Below, piece after piece: positions 43,858 through 52,728 of a stretch of 64,000 bases of DNA; position 1 is the first letter of the stretch, and the number at the start of each line of letters is the position of its first letter. Both the position numbers and the translations under genes were made by a program. The notes beneath the pieces were generated by a model. The model saw only the letters and a list, made by a program, of their open reading frames with translations, did no database searches and had not been told where the DNA came from. Location of the stretch: NCBI RefSeq assembly GCF_018603905.1, contig NZ_JAHFZZ010000001.1:682001-746000 (forward strand), read 5' to 3'. Source of the stretch: Nonomuraea sp. NEAU-A123. Its GTDB lineage: Bacteria > Actinomycetota > Actinomycetes > Streptosporangiales > Streptosporangiaceae.

Positions 43858-43983
43858 CCTTCCGGCGACCTTCAGCGTCCCGCTGTCGATCTTCGGCTTG
43901 AGCACCGACATCGCGCTGTTCCAGAAGATCGTGGCGCTGCTGTCGACAGGGGACCCGCCGAACAGCTCGACGTTGAACGAGCC
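43858..43983 (-). pseudogene. Relic of a sugar ABC transporter binding protein (ChvE/XylF-like)
   Basis: Forty-two minus-strand codons read [20 protein letters not shown] and continue through a [15 protein letters not shown] segment. That matches the central hinge region of periplasmic pentose/multiple-sugar binding proteins, where LFAGSPDDNNA...GAM.VL.PYID.GTL is characteristic. No start, signal sequence or flanking domain remains. The debris lies between the RHS gene and tetR. Confidence 0.65.
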
Positions 43984-44029
43984 CTTTTCGGGTCGTACTA
44001 GCACGTCCGTGCGTTACGGCCCAAGGCCG

Positions 44030-44743
44030 TCAGGAGTCAGGGATGCCGGAGTCGGTGCGATCGGCGTCGATCAGGTCAGTGAGCAAGGTGACGATGGCGG
44101 CGGCGAGGTCCTTCAGCGTGGTGTCGGGGATCGCCGGGTCGCTCTCGAATGCGCGCTGGACGGTACGCGCGAGCAGGTCCGCCCGCTGTTCCAGGCTGCC
44201 CGCGAGGGCGGCGCCTTCCGCGCGCAGGAAGCCCTCGAAGGTGGCCTGGTAGGCGTAGCCGAGCTCGTCGGCGTGCATGTCATCGCGGAGCAGGCCGTGC
44301 TCGGCGAGTAGTTCGAGGTAGTCGCGGGCCATGTTGCCGTGCCGGTCGTCGCGGGCGATGTCGGGGGAGCTGGTCAGCTTGCCGAGCAGGTGGGGGTCTT
44401 GCAAGAGGAACCCGTGCAGCAGGGGGCGGTTCGTGATGGCCAGGAAGTAGACGCGCGCGAAGTTGCGCAGCAGGCAGGTCCGCGGGTCCTTCCGCAGCGC
44501 TTGTCGTAGTTCGTCCATCGCGTAGAGCACCTCGCGCGCGAAGACCGCGCCGAACAGTTGCTCGCGGGTCTTCCAGTGCAGGTAGACGGTGCCCTTGCCG
44601 ATGTCGGCTCCGGCGGCCACGTCGTCGATGGTCACCCGTCTGTAGCCGTGGCGGAGCAGCAGGTCCGCTGCCACGTCGAGGATCCGGGTGGCCCGTTCGG
44701 CTCGCTGCTGCGGGTCTCGGAGTCGTTCGGTGCTGGTGCTCAC
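44030..44743 (-). CDS. TetR family transcriptional regulator
   Basis: The 237-residue regulator has an N-terminal TetR helix-turn-helix (about 15-60: ATRILDVAADLLLRHGY, VTIDDVAAGADIGKGTVYLHWKTRE) and a helical ligand domain. GTG 44743 is chosen; the frame continues 12 codons upstream to an ATG at 44779, but that stretch coincides with operator-like palindromes. It is divergent from the NmrA-type gene, the usual arrangement for a TetR repressor and its target. Confidence 0.9.
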   Translation of the reverse strand: MSTSTERLRDPQQRAERATRILDVAADLLLRHGYRRVTIDDVAAGADIGKGTVYLHWKTREQLFGAVFAREVLYAMDELRQALRKDPRTCLLRNFARVYFLAITNRPLLHGFLLQDPHLLGKLTSSPDIARDDRHGNMARDYLELLAEHGLLRDDMHADELGYAYQATFEGFLRAEGAALAGSLEQRADLLARTVQRAFESDPAIPDTTLKDLAAAIVTLLTDLIDADRTDSGIPDS

Positions 44744-44748
44744 GCAGG

Positions 44749-44824
44749 GACCATATGACCAGATGCGAGATCTGGTCAACTAACATCTTTCTGTTGACTA
44801 AATTTCAAATTTCGTCATATGGTC
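44749..44824. promoter_or_regulatory. Divergent promoter/operator region between tetR and the NmrA-type gene
   Basis: The palindrome TGACCAGA-N7-TCTGGTCA lies at 44756-44778. GACCATATGAC (44749-44759) and its exact reverse complement GTCATATGGTC (44814-44824) flank an AT-rich core. TTGACT (44794-44799) with ATATGG 17 bases later may be the promoter of the plus-strand gene. The arrangement fits TetR repression of both directions. Confidence 0.65.
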
Positions 44825-44863
44825 ATGTCGAGACAGCGGCACCACATGCGACAGGAGCGAGTC

Positions 44864-45763
44864 ATGAACACCCCCATGGACACTCACGGCAAGACCATCC
44901 TCGTGACCGGCGCCACCGGGAACCAGGGCGGCGCGACCGCCCGCCACCTGCTCGCCGATGGTTGGCGGGTTCGCGCCCTCGTTCGAGACGACACCGCGCC
45001 GGCGGCCGCCGCGCTCGCCGCCGCCGGCGCCGAACTCGTCCGCGGTGACCTGGACGACCGCGCCTCCATCGACGCGGCGATCCGCGGCGCGTACGGCGTC
45101 TACAGCGTCCAGTCCGCCAACGACAACGAGATCGCCCAAGGCAAGAACGTCGCGGACGCCGCCAAGGCCGCGGACGTGCAGCACGTGGTGTACTCGTCGG
45201 TCGGCGGCGTCGAGAGCCAGAACCGGTTCTACGTGGAGCACGGCTGGGGGCCCATCGACAAGTGGCAGATCGAGGAGCACCTCCGCGGTCTGGGTGTGCC
45301 CGCGACGATCCTGCGCCCCGCCGGGTTCATGCAGGACTTCACCAGCCCGGCGCGGTTCTTCCAGAACGGCTCGCTCAACGTGCCCTGGCACGACGACCTG
45401 GTCATGCAGCTCGTCGCCATCGACGACATCGGAGCGTTCGCCGCGCTGGCCTTCGCCGAACCGGCCGCCTACCTGGGCGAGGCCATGGAGATCACCGGCG
45501 ACAGGCTGACCGCCCCGCAGATCGCCGACGCGCTGAGCACGGCGGCCGGTCGCCGGATTCCGCGCACGCGAATCCCGCTCGAGACGCTCTGGGAGCACAA
45601 CCCGGAGGTCGCGAAGGTCTTCACCTGGGCGAACGAGACCTACTACGACACCGACCTGGCGCCCTTGCGGAAGGCCCATGCCGCCCTCATGGACTTCAGC
45701 ACCTGGCTGGACCGCTCGGGCAAGGCACGGCTCCTGGCACAACTGGACTCCCTGCCGGCGTAG
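44864..45763 (+). CDS. NmrA-family NAD(P)-binding protein (atypical SDR)
   Basis: This 299-residue protein has the glycine-rich Rossmann motif TGATGNQGGATARHLL (about residues 14-29), the RGDLDDRASIDAAIRGAYGVYSVQ pattern, and the VYSSVGG strand of NmrA/HSCARG-like proteins. No YxxxK active site is obvious, as in redox-sensing members; quinone oxidoreductase activity is also known in the group. ATG 44864 has AGGAG seven bases upstream. Its promoter carries the TetR-type palindromes, so it is probably inducible. Confidence 0.9.
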   Translation: MNTPMDTHGKTILVTGATGNQGGATARHLLADGWRVRALVRDDTAPAAAALAAAGAELVRGDLDDRASIDAAIRGAYGVYSVQSANDNEIAQGKNVADAAKAADVQHVVYSSVGGVESQNRFYVEHGWGPIDKWQIEEHLRGLGVPATILRPAGFMQDFTSPARFFQNGSLNVPWHDDLVMQLVAIDDIGAFAALAFAEPAAYLGEAMEITGDRLTAPQIADALSTAAGRRIPRTRIPLETLWEHNPEVAKVFTWANETYYDTDLAPLRKAHAALMDFSTWLDRSGKARLLAQLDSLPA

Positions 45764-45942
45764 CCGATCGAAGCCGCCAAGGCCTGGAGATCGGTCTGCC
45801 ACTCCCGGCCTGGCAGGCCGCTGCCTCTCCGCACCGGCCTGGTGTTGATCGATAGAGGATCCCTCCGGTGCCCCGGTCTGAAAGGCCCTCACCCAGGACG
45901 GCCCCCGCGCTGGGAGCTCGAAACCGTGGCAGGCCGCCGAAT

Positions 45943-46581
45943 CTACTGTCTGCGCAGCAACAGGTGGCCTCGGCGGAACCGTTCCTCCTCTCGGGGCTCG
46001 CGCAGCATCCGGCCGATCTCGACGAACTCCGCCTCGTACGCCAGCCCGGCAAGGTCGTCGATCGGCCACCGGTAAGCCGTCGCCACCGCGTGGTCGAACG
46101 CCGTCACCGGGTCGCCCTCGGACTCGAAGAAGGCGAGCAGAAGGTGACCCCCCGGGGCGAGCACCCGGCGGAACTCGGCGAAGTACGGCGGCAATTCCTC
46201 CGGTGGTGTGTGGATGACGGAGTACCAGGACACGACACCGCCCAGCGTGCCGTCGGCCAGGTCCAGCGCGTCCATCGAACCGACCTCGAAGCGCAGGTCC
46301 GGGTAGGCCTGGCGGGCAAGATCGATCATCGCCGGGGACAGATCGACGCCGAACGCGTCCAGTTCCAGGTCCCGCAGGTGCGCTGTCATCTGTCCGGGCC
46401 CGCATCCGAGCTCGGCTACGGCCCCGGCGCCGGCGGCCCGTACGAACTCGGCGAACGCGGCGAGTATCGCGCGATCCAGCGGCACCTGGGCGAGGTAACC
46501 CCGAGCGAAATCGGCGTAGCGAACGGCGACGGCGTCGTAGGCCTCCGCGGTGGCACTCAGATAGGAGGGGGATGTGGTCAC
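45943..46581 (-). CDS. SAM-dependent methyltransferase (class I)
   Basis: The 212-residue protein has the Rossmann-like SAM fold: motif I is VAELGCGPGQMTAHL (about 54-68), the acidic end of strand 2 is AFGVDLSPAMIDLAR, and motif III is LAPGGHLLLAFFE. The N-terminus YDAVAVRYADF is typical of small-molecule methyltransferases. It starts at GTG 46581 without a clear Shine-Dalgarno. No pathway neighbours are visible. Substrate unknown. Confidence 0.88.
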   Translation of the reverse strand: MTTSPSYLSATAEAYDAVAVRYADFARGYLAQVPLDRAILAAFAEFVRAAGAGAVAELGCGPGQMTAHLRDLELDAFGVDLSPAMIDLARQAYPDLRFEVGSMDALDLADGTLGGVVSWYSVIHTPPEELPPYFAEFRRVLAPGGHLLLAFFESEGDPVTAFDHAVATAYRWPIDDLAGLAYEAEFVEIGRMLREPREEERFRRGHLLLRRQ

Positions 46582-46644
46582 GACGGACGATGGTAGCCCG
46601 CGGTCCGCGTCGCCGCGCCGGGACAGTGGCCGACGATCTCCGTG

Positions 46645-47313
46645 TCAGCTCCGGTGACCGGCCAGTACGGCTCGGAGTGCTTCGCCGAATGCGGTCTGTG
46701 GGAATGCCTGCCGCCGGCTGGTGTAGGAGGGCAGGTCCAGGGCGCCGAGTGCGCGTTCCACCTGTCTTCCCGTACGCAGGGCGAGGACGAGGGTAACCGT
46801 TGGCTCAGGCCCGGCTTCGGTTCTGTGGACCACCTCTGCCGGCTGCGTATAGATGCTCCTGGCCACGTGACGCGTTTTGCGCTCGTGCTCGATTCTGGCC
46901 AGGGCATCGGTGCGGGTCACCCGGTCGACGGGGCCCTCGCCGCTAATGTTGAAGACCCGGAAATCCGCGCTGGACGGCTCCGCCACCTCGACGACGCTGA
47001 CTTCGATGTTGTCGAGGGAGCCGAAGGCGACGTAGCTGATGAGGTCCCACGTGTGATCGTGCATGGGGGACACCTCGTCGGCCGTCAGGCGTCGGCGCTG
47101 GGCAAGCGGGGGCCACAGATGCAGTCGAAGTGTGGCGTGTCCCCACCGGGCGAGCGGTGCGTAGATGAAGCCGAGAGGATGCAGCAACGGCTCCACGTGG
47201 TGACAATCCTCGGCGAGGTCGTCCATCAATGCGGAGCACGCCTTCTCAAGAGGCTGAAGGTTCTGCGTCTGAAGGAGGTCGGCAATCTCCATAAAGTCAG
47301 CCAAACGGAACAC
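46645..47313 (-). CDS. Hypothetical protein, possible cupin-like fold
   Basis: This 222-residue soluble protein contains SPMHDHTWDLISYVAFGSL near residue 80, where the spaced histidines and following strands suggest a cupin-like metal site. It also has a late strand PEPTVTLVLALRTG. GTG 47313 is selected because GGGGAG precedes it at about six bases; the ATG at 47292 and upstream starts are alternatives. I do not recognise a specific family, and the neighbours give no functional hint. Confidence 0.65.
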   Translation of the reverse strand: MFRLADFMEIADLLQTQNLQPLEKACSALMDDLAEDCHHVEPLLHPLGFIYAPLARWGHATLRLHLWPPLAQRRRLTADEVSPMHDHTWDLISYVAFGSLDNIEVSVVEVAEPSSADFRVFNISGEGPVDRVTRTDALARIEHERKTRHVARSIYTQPAEVVHRTEAGPEPTVTLVLALRTGRQVERALGALDLPSYTSRRQAFPQTAFGEALRAVLAGHRS

Positions 47314-47421
47314 AGATCTCCCCACGACGTTGCACCGATAGCTGCACATCCACGCATCCGAAGATCGCGAGACGCAGGCTACCTCAGGGGATGAGCCGCA
47401 TCCCAGGAGACACGCAAACGG

Positions 47422-48429
47422 TCAGTCGCCGTAGGGGTTTGACGGGGTCAACGCCTGCTGGATGATGTACGCGACGTCGTGGTCTGTATGGGACCGCAGG
47501 GGAAGACGGAGCTGCTCGAAAAGCTGTCTGATCTCCGCCATGGTGGGGGTTTCCGCGAGCATGGTGTCAGCGGCGGCGCTGAAGCTCACCAGCCGGCCCT
47601 GCCGGAAGCTGATCGACAGGTGCGTCAAATAGTCCGCGTAGAGTTTCGTGTAGCTCCGGATCCGGTACGCAGGCCACCCTTTGTCGCGGACCGTCATCAG
47701 GAGATAGTCGTCGCAACGATCGAAGCGTTGGTTCGACCATACCGACGACAGCGACAGCTCTATGTCCAGGAGCGAGCTCTGGTTGTACCGGAAAGCCGCG
47801 AGAATGGTCGCCAGGCAGGACAGCTGAATATTCTTCCCGGTGCCTTCGCCGTTGTTCTGCGGCCATAGTTCGCGAGTGATCTGCTGCTGGTATCTGGCAT
47901 AGGCGTCGCACAGTGGTAAATCGTCTGGGTCAAGGATTTCGATGCGGACGCGGATGGGTCTGCTGCGCATTCGCGACAGCCGGGCGAGCTCGGGCAGGGT
48001 TTTGGCCCGAAGATATGTGCCCGTGCCCCCTTTGAATTCCCAGAAGGCGCAGGCCCGGCGGGCCTCCGCGAAGGCTCGGCTGATCGCCGGCCCGGCCAGG
48101 ACCTCGACTTCCGCCAGGCCCTTGAGAAGTCCGCGCACCGGCGCCAGCTCTCCGCTGAGATCCTGCGCCTCCCGGTGCTTGCCGAGCGTCGCGTCGAGCT
48201 CGTTGACGAGGTGGGAGAATCTGCGCAGCACCGATTCGCCCGTGTCCTGCTTGCGCCAGCGGTCCCTGAGCAGCGAGAAGGCCAGTACGGCCAGCGTCAC
48301 CAGAATCGCATTGTTCACCACGTCCATCGAGACGGTTTCCAGCACCCCGAGAACACTGAAAACAACTGCCAAAGCAAGCGCGAGCGCGGTGTCGGCCTGT
48401 TCCTTCGCCCGAATGAGCCACCGCCGCAT
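47422..48429 (-). CDS. Membrane-anchored hypothetical protein
   Basis: The 335-residue protein has two N-terminal membrane helices (about 14-33 and 38-54) and a cytoplasmic region of about 280 residues. A coiled-coil-like stretch (FSHLVNELDATLGKHREAQDL) is followed by a mixed alpha/beta domain with FKGGTGTYLRAKTLPEL, IRVRIEILDPDD and WPAYRIRSYTKLYADYLTH. The latter has the flavour of a phospholipase D-like or signalling fold, but no HKD motif is present. ATG 48429 has GGTGG upstream. Function unknown. Confidence 0.72.
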   Translation of the reverse strand: MRRWLIRAKEQADTALALALAVVFSVLGVLETVSMDVVNNAILVTLAVLAFSLLRDRWRKQDTGESVLRRFSHLVNELDATLGKHREAQDLSGELAPVRGLLKGLAEVEVLAGPAISRAFAEARRACAFWEFKGGTGTYLRAKTLPELARLSRMRSRPIRVRIEILDPDDLPLCDAYARYQQQITRELWPQNNGEGTGKNIQLSCLATILAAFRYNQSSLLDIELSLSSVWSNQRFDRCDDYLLMTVRDKGWPAYRIRSYTKLYADYLTHLSISFRQGRLVSFSAAADTMLAETPTMAEIRQLFEQLRLPLRSHTDHDVAYIIQQALTPSNPYGD

Positions 48430-48553
48430 GGCGCCACCTTTGGGAAGATCGCGAGACCCGACCTCTCTGGAGAACTTCTACCCGAAAGCGTCATCAGCCA
48501 GACATGAACTGTTGCTCGCATTATGCACGGCAGCCACACCACGCCCTGCATTC

Positions 48554-50743
48554 TCATATACCTCTTTTATTCTCGAGCTCCGCGGCGCGGATCATTGGGC
48601 GGCGGTGCTGCGTGTCCAGCAGGACGCCCGTCCAGCCCGGCGGGCCTCCGGTCAGCTCGGGGTAGCCGTTCATCGCGTCCATGAGCTGCCAGCCGTGCGG
48701 CCGCTGGGTGGCGCTTTTCACCGCCGCGACGAGGTTGGCGCGTTCGGCGTTCATCCAGGCCAGTGCGGCGGCTCTGTCCGTGAAGCCGATCGGGTGGTCG
48801 CCGCCGGCCGTGGGTGCGCGCAGCGGGTGCGGGTGGGCGAGGTTCCCGGCCTCTCGCACGACGCGCAGGTACCAGTCCATCAGCGCGTCCAGTGCGCGGG
48901 TACGGTCGGGTTCGCTCTCCTCGGCCCGGGCGCGCTCGCGGGCGTACTCCCGCATCAGGTCGTGGAAGGTGTAGCGGCCCGGCTCGCCCTCCTCGATGAG
49001 GTGTGCGGCGGCGAGCCGGCACAACAGGTGATCGGTCTCGGACAGGGGCGCACCGGAGAGCGCGGCGGCGGCCTCGGCGGTGAACGTGGGTCCGGGGATG
49101 AGACCGAGCAGCCGGAACAGCCGCCGCGACGGCGGATCCAGCCGGCGATAGGACAGATCGAACGCGCCCCGTACCGCCGCGTGCGGATCTCCGCCGACCG
49201 CCAGCGAGGACAGCCGGGTCATCGTGAGCCGGCGGACCTGGCCGGCGATGCCGGCGCTGGGACGGCCGAGGATGCCGGCCGCCGCGATGCGCAGCGCCAG
49301 CGGGAGGTAGCCGCAGACCCTGGCCAGTTCGCGGGCGGCGTCCCGTTCGGCTGCCAGGCGCTCGCCGCCGAGGAGCCTGCCGAACAGGGTGCCCGCCTCG
49401 TCCGGGGCCAGCATGCCGAGCGGAACGGGGACCGCGCCGTCCCGGGCGACGAGGCCGGCCAGGCGGTCCCTGCTGGTGATCACGGCGGCGCAGCGCCGGC
49501 CACTCGGCAGGAGTGGCCGGACCTGCTCCTCGCTGCCGGCGTCGTCCAGGATCACCAGGATCCGCCGGTCGGCGAGCAGGCTGCGGTAGGCGGCGCTGGC
49601 CTCCTCCTCCGCGGCCGGCACGCGTTCAGCCGGCACGCCGAGCCCGCGCAGGAACTGCCCGAGCGCCTCGATCGGGCGCAGCGGCCGCTCCGGCGAGTGG
49701 CCGTGCAGGTTGACGTAGAGCTGGCCGTCCGGGAACCGGGAGCGGATCCGGTGCCCCCAGTGGAGGGCCAGTGCCGTCTTGCCGACCCCGCCCGCGCCCG
49801 TGATCATGGCGATCCCCGCCGTGTCGCCGCCGGTCGCGACCGAGTCCAGCAGGCCGAGCTCGGCCGCCCGGCCGGTGAACTGCCCCGGCTTCGGCGGCAG
49901 TTGCGCCGGCACCGCCGAAACCTCCGCCAGAACCTCCGCCTCGGCCGAGGCGGAGAGGCCGGGTGATCTGACGGTGAAGACGTTCCCCCGGAGGATCCGC
50001 TGGCGGAGCTGCAGCAGCTCGGGGCCGGGGTCCAGGCCGAGCTCCTCGATGAGGCGGCGGCGGGTGCGTTCGTACTGCTCCAGTGCGTCCACCCGACGAC
50101 CCGCCCGGCATAACGCCAGCATGAGCAGTCCGACCAGGCCCTCCCGGAAGGGGTGTTCGGCGACGAGCGCGGTCAGCTCGGGGACCAGCCCGGCGTGCCG
50201 GCCCGCCCGCGTCTCGACGTTCAGGCATTCCTCGGTGATCGCCAGCCGTTCCTCGCCGAGGGCGTCGCGCAGCCGATCCAGCAGCCCTCCGCCGGACACG
50301 CCCGTCAGCGGCTCGCCCCGCCACAACGCCAGGGCGCGTCTCAGCCCGGCGGCCTGCGCCTCGTCGCTCTCCGTGGTCCGCGCCCGGGCGACCGCGATCC
50401 TGAACTCGTGTACGTCCACCTGCTCGGCGGGGAGCACGAGCAGGTAACCGCGCGGGTAGTAGGCGATCGTGACGCCGGCTCTGGCCAGGGCGGGCCGCAG
50501 CCGCGAGACGTACCCCTGCACCATGCCCCGCGCGCCCGCCGGGGCCCGCTCTCCCCACAGCCCCTCGATCAGCCGTTCCACCGACACGGCCCGGCCCGCC
50601 TCCAGCGCCAGCATCGCCAGCACCGCCCGCTGTCGCGGTGGTCCGAGGGGGATCTCCTGGTGTTCACGCCACGCCCGCACCGCTCCCAGCAGCCCGATCT
50701 TCAGTACGTGGTCGAGGGCCGGCAGTTCGCATCCGTCTGGCAT
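48554..50743 (-). CDS. SARP regulator with NB-ARC domain, no TPR tail (probable pathway-specific activator)
   Basis: The 729-residue protein comprises an OmpR-like winged helix (about 11-105), an activation domain (108-253) and an NB-ARC ATPase with Walker A GAGGVGKT (316-323), RILVILDDAG and GYLPLALRIAA. It ends shortly after the winged-helix part of the ATPase, lacking the long TPR array of AfsR-type proteins such as the one at 9487-12285. ATG 50743 has GGGAG five bases upstream. It is divergent from the biosynthetic operon starting at 50946, with 202 bases between them, making it the prime candidate activator of that operon. Confidence 0.92.
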   Translation of the reverse strand: MPDGCELPALDHVLKIGLLGAVRAWREHQEIPLGPPRQRAVLAMLALEAGRAVSVERLIEGLWGERAPAGARGMVQGYVSRLRPALARAGVTIAYYPRGYLLVLPAEQVDVHEFRIAVARARTTESDEAQAAGLRRALALWRGEPLTGVSGGGLLDRLRDALGEERLAITEECLNVETRAGRHAGLVPELTALVAEHPFREGLVGLLMLALCRAGRRVDALEQYERTRRRLIEELGLDPGPELLQLRQRILRGNVFTVRSPGLSASAEAEVLAEVSAVPAQLPPKPGQFTGRAAELGLLDSVATGGDTAGIAMITGAGGVGKTALALHWGHRIRSRFPDGQLYVNLHGHSPERPLRPIEALGQFLRGLGVPAERVPAAEEEASAAYRSLLADRRILVILDDAGSEEQVRPLLPSGRRCAAVITSRDRLAGLVARDGAVPVPLGMLAPDEAGTLFGRLLGGERLAAERDAARELARVCGYLPLALRIAAAGILGRPSAGIAGQVRRLTMTRLSSLAVGGDPHAAVRGAFDLSYRRLDPPSRRLFRLLGLIPGPTFTAEAAAALSGAPLSETDHLLCRLAAAHLIEEGEPGRYTFHDLMREYARERARAEESEPDRTRALDALMDWYLRVVREAGNLAHPHPLRAPTAGGDHPIGFTDRAAALAWMNAERANLVAAVKSATQRPHGWQLMDAMNGYPELTGGPPGWTGVLLDTQHRRPMIRAAELENKRGI

Positions 50744-50875
50744 ATCACTCCCGGTCTGGCACTCGTGGTTACAGCCCGCCATACGAAAGACACGAGACGC
50801 AGTCCAGTAGAAATCCTGACGAAATCAAGCCCCCGTGCAGCGCCGTGCGGAACTCTGAACGCGTTCTCGGGGGTT

Positions 50876-50891
50876 CATTCGAAGTCGAATG
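50876..50891. promoter_or_regulatory. Inverted repeat in the SARP/biosynthetic operon intergenic region
   Basis: CATTCGA-AG-TCGAATG is a perfect 7-base inverted repeat at 50876-50891, 55 bases before the operon's first start codon. It could bind a dimeric regulator. No clear 11-base direct repeats were found here. Confidence 0.45.
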
Positions 50892-50945
50892 ACCATGGGA
50901 TGAAAGTACGCGGTACTCGCCGGGTCATCTCGGAAAGAGGCAACC

Positions 50946-52496
50946 TTGTCTTATCCGCACGACGTGATGAAGGACTTCGCCGGCGCGGTCAGCCGCTATC
51001 CCGACCGACCGGCGATCACGCACAACGGCCGGACTCTTACCTACACCGAACTCCACGCGTGGGTGCGCGCGACCGCCCGGCGGCTGAGACCGCGTCCCGG
51101 GGTGGTCGGGGTGCTGGCATCACGGTCGCCGGCGACGGTGGCCGGCCTGCTCGGCACGCTGGCAGCGGGCGGAACGTACGTGCCCATCGATCCGGCGCAC
51201 CCGTGGCCGAGACGACGGGCGCTGATGTCGGCGAGCGGCTGCGCGACGGTGATCGCGACCGAGCCCACCGAACCTACGAAGCCTACTGAGCCCGCCGAGC
51301 CCGGCGGGCGCCTGGTCGGCCTCCCGAGCCTCCCTGACCTCGCCGAATCTGCCCACAAGCCGGAGCCGGACACGGACGTGGTCGTCGCCGGGGACGATCC
51401 GGCGTACATCCTGTTCACCTCCGGCTCCACCGGCGCGCCCAAGCCCGTGGTGACCCCGAGGCGGGCCATCACCACCGCGACCCGCGCGCTGCGAGAGCTG
51501 TTCGGCCTCACCCCGGGCGACCGCGTCCTCCAGTTCGCCTCGCTGAACTGGGACACCTGCTTCGAGGAGATCCTGCCCACGCTCACCACGGGCGCGACGC
51601 TGGTCTTCCACGACCACGCCCACTCGGGATCGTTCCACCGCGTGCTGCGCATGATCGACGCCGAGCGGATCACCGTGCTGGACCTGCCGTCGGCGTTCTG
51701 GCACGAGCTGGTGCGCCACCTGGTGGACGAGCGGGCCACGCTGCCCGCGTGCGTCCGGCTGGTCGTCATCGGCGGGGAGGCCGTGAGCCCGGCGCGGCTG
51801 GCCGACTGGCGCGCGCTCGGCACCGACGGGATCCGCCTGGTCAACACCTACGGGTGTACGGAGACCACACTCATCACCCACGCCATAGACCTGCACGGCC
51901 CGCTGGCGGCCGGGGGAACGGGGGAGCGGGTGCCGATCGGGCGCCCCCTGCCGCACGTCAGGCAGCACCTCAGTGAGGACGGCGAGCTGCTGGTCGGCGG
52001 CCCGTCACTGGCGCTGGGCTACCGGGGCCTGCCGGAGGCGACGGCGGAGCGGTTCGTCGAGCTCGGCTCCGAGCGATACTTCCGCACCGGCGACCGGGTC
52101 AGCCCGGTCGCTGACGGTTCGGCCGCCGACGGCCCGGCCGCCGACGGCGCGCTCGTGTACGAAGGCCGGCTCGACCACGAGCTCAAGATCCGCGGCATCC
52201 GGGTCGATCCGGGCGAGGTCGAGGCGCAGATCTCCGGCCATCCGCGAGTGGGCGCCGTGGCGGTGGCGGGCGTCACCGTCGCCGATCACACGACGCTCGC
52301 GGCCTATATCGTCCCCGGCCCATCCGCCGATGACGACCCGACATTGGCCGCAGACATCCGCGACTACCTGCGGGACCGCGTCCCGTGCCATCTCGTGCCC
52401 AGCCGGATCACCGTCGTCCCCGAACTCGTCTACACGGCGAGCGGAAAAGTCGACCGGGCCGGTTCGCATCGGAGATACGCGTCCGCCACCGTTTGA
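50946..52496 (+). CDS. Stand-alone NRPS-type adenylation domain (amino acid:AMP ligase)
   Basis: The 516-residue enzyme has the NRPS A-domain core motifs: A2-like GGTYVPIDPAHPW, A3 FTSGSTGAPKP, A5 NTYGCTET, A7 YFRTGDR, A8 GRLDHELKIRGIRVDPGEVE and A10 lysine in TASGKVDR. The Asp of NWDTCFEE marks amino-acid activation. Substrate is not readable by eye. It is followed 13 bases later by a free carrier protein, which it probably charges. The start is a TTG at 50946 with AGAGG upstream; GTG 50964 and ATG 50967 are alternatives. It is the first gene of the operon. Confidence 0.92.
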   Translation: MSYPHDVMKDFAGAVSRYPDRPAITHNGRTLTYTELHAWVRATARRLRPRPGVVGVLASRSPATVAGLLGTLAAGGTYVPIDPAHPWPRRRALMSASGCATVIATEPTEPTKPTEPAEPGGRLVGLPSLPDLAESAHKPEPDTDVVVAGDDPAYILFTSGSTGAPKPVVTPRRAITTATRALRELFGLTPGDRVLQFASLNWDTCFEEILPTLTTGATLVFHDHAHSGSFHRVLRMIDAERITVLDLPSAFWHELVRHLVDERATLPACVRLVVIGGEAVSPARLADWRALGTDGIRLVNTYGCTETTLITHAIDLHGPLAAGGTGERVPIGRPLPHVRQHLSEDGELLVGGPSLALGYRGLPEATAERFVELGSERYFRTGDRVSPVADGSAADGPAADGALVYEGRLDHELKIRGIRVDPGEVEAQISGHPRVGAVAVAGVTVADHTTLAAYIVPGPSADDDPTLAADIRDYLRDRVPCHLVPSRITVVPELVYTASGKVDRAGSHRRYASATV

Positions 52497-52509
52497 GGGA
52501 GACCATTCC

Positions 52510-52728
52510 GTGAATGTCAATGCCGTCTCGGATGTATTTCGGCGCGTGCTGGAAAACCCGGAAGTCAGCGCGGACTCAGACTTTTTCGTAATGGGCGGGG
52601 ATTCGCTGCTCGCCACCCGCGTCCTGAGCGCGATCGCCCGGGCCAGCGGCGTTGAACTGGATTTCGACGACTTCCTCGACGCGCCGACTCCGAGCGCCCT
52701 CGCCAAGAAGATAGCGAGCCAGGCATGA
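52510..52728 (+). CDS. Peptidyl carrier protein
   Basis: The 72-residue protein is a discrete acyl/peptidyl carrier domain. The phosphopantetheine Ser is in FFVMGGDSLLATRV, and a FLDAPTPSALAKKI helix completes the fold. It starts at GTG 52510 with GAGGGAG upstream and its end overlaps the amine oxidase start (ATGA). Placement beside the free A domain suggests that an amino acid is tethered here and modified by the next enzymes. Confidence 0.93.
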   Translation: MNVNAVSDVFRRVLENPEVSADSDFFVMGGDSLLATRVLSAIARASGVELDFDDFLDAPTPSALAKKIASQA

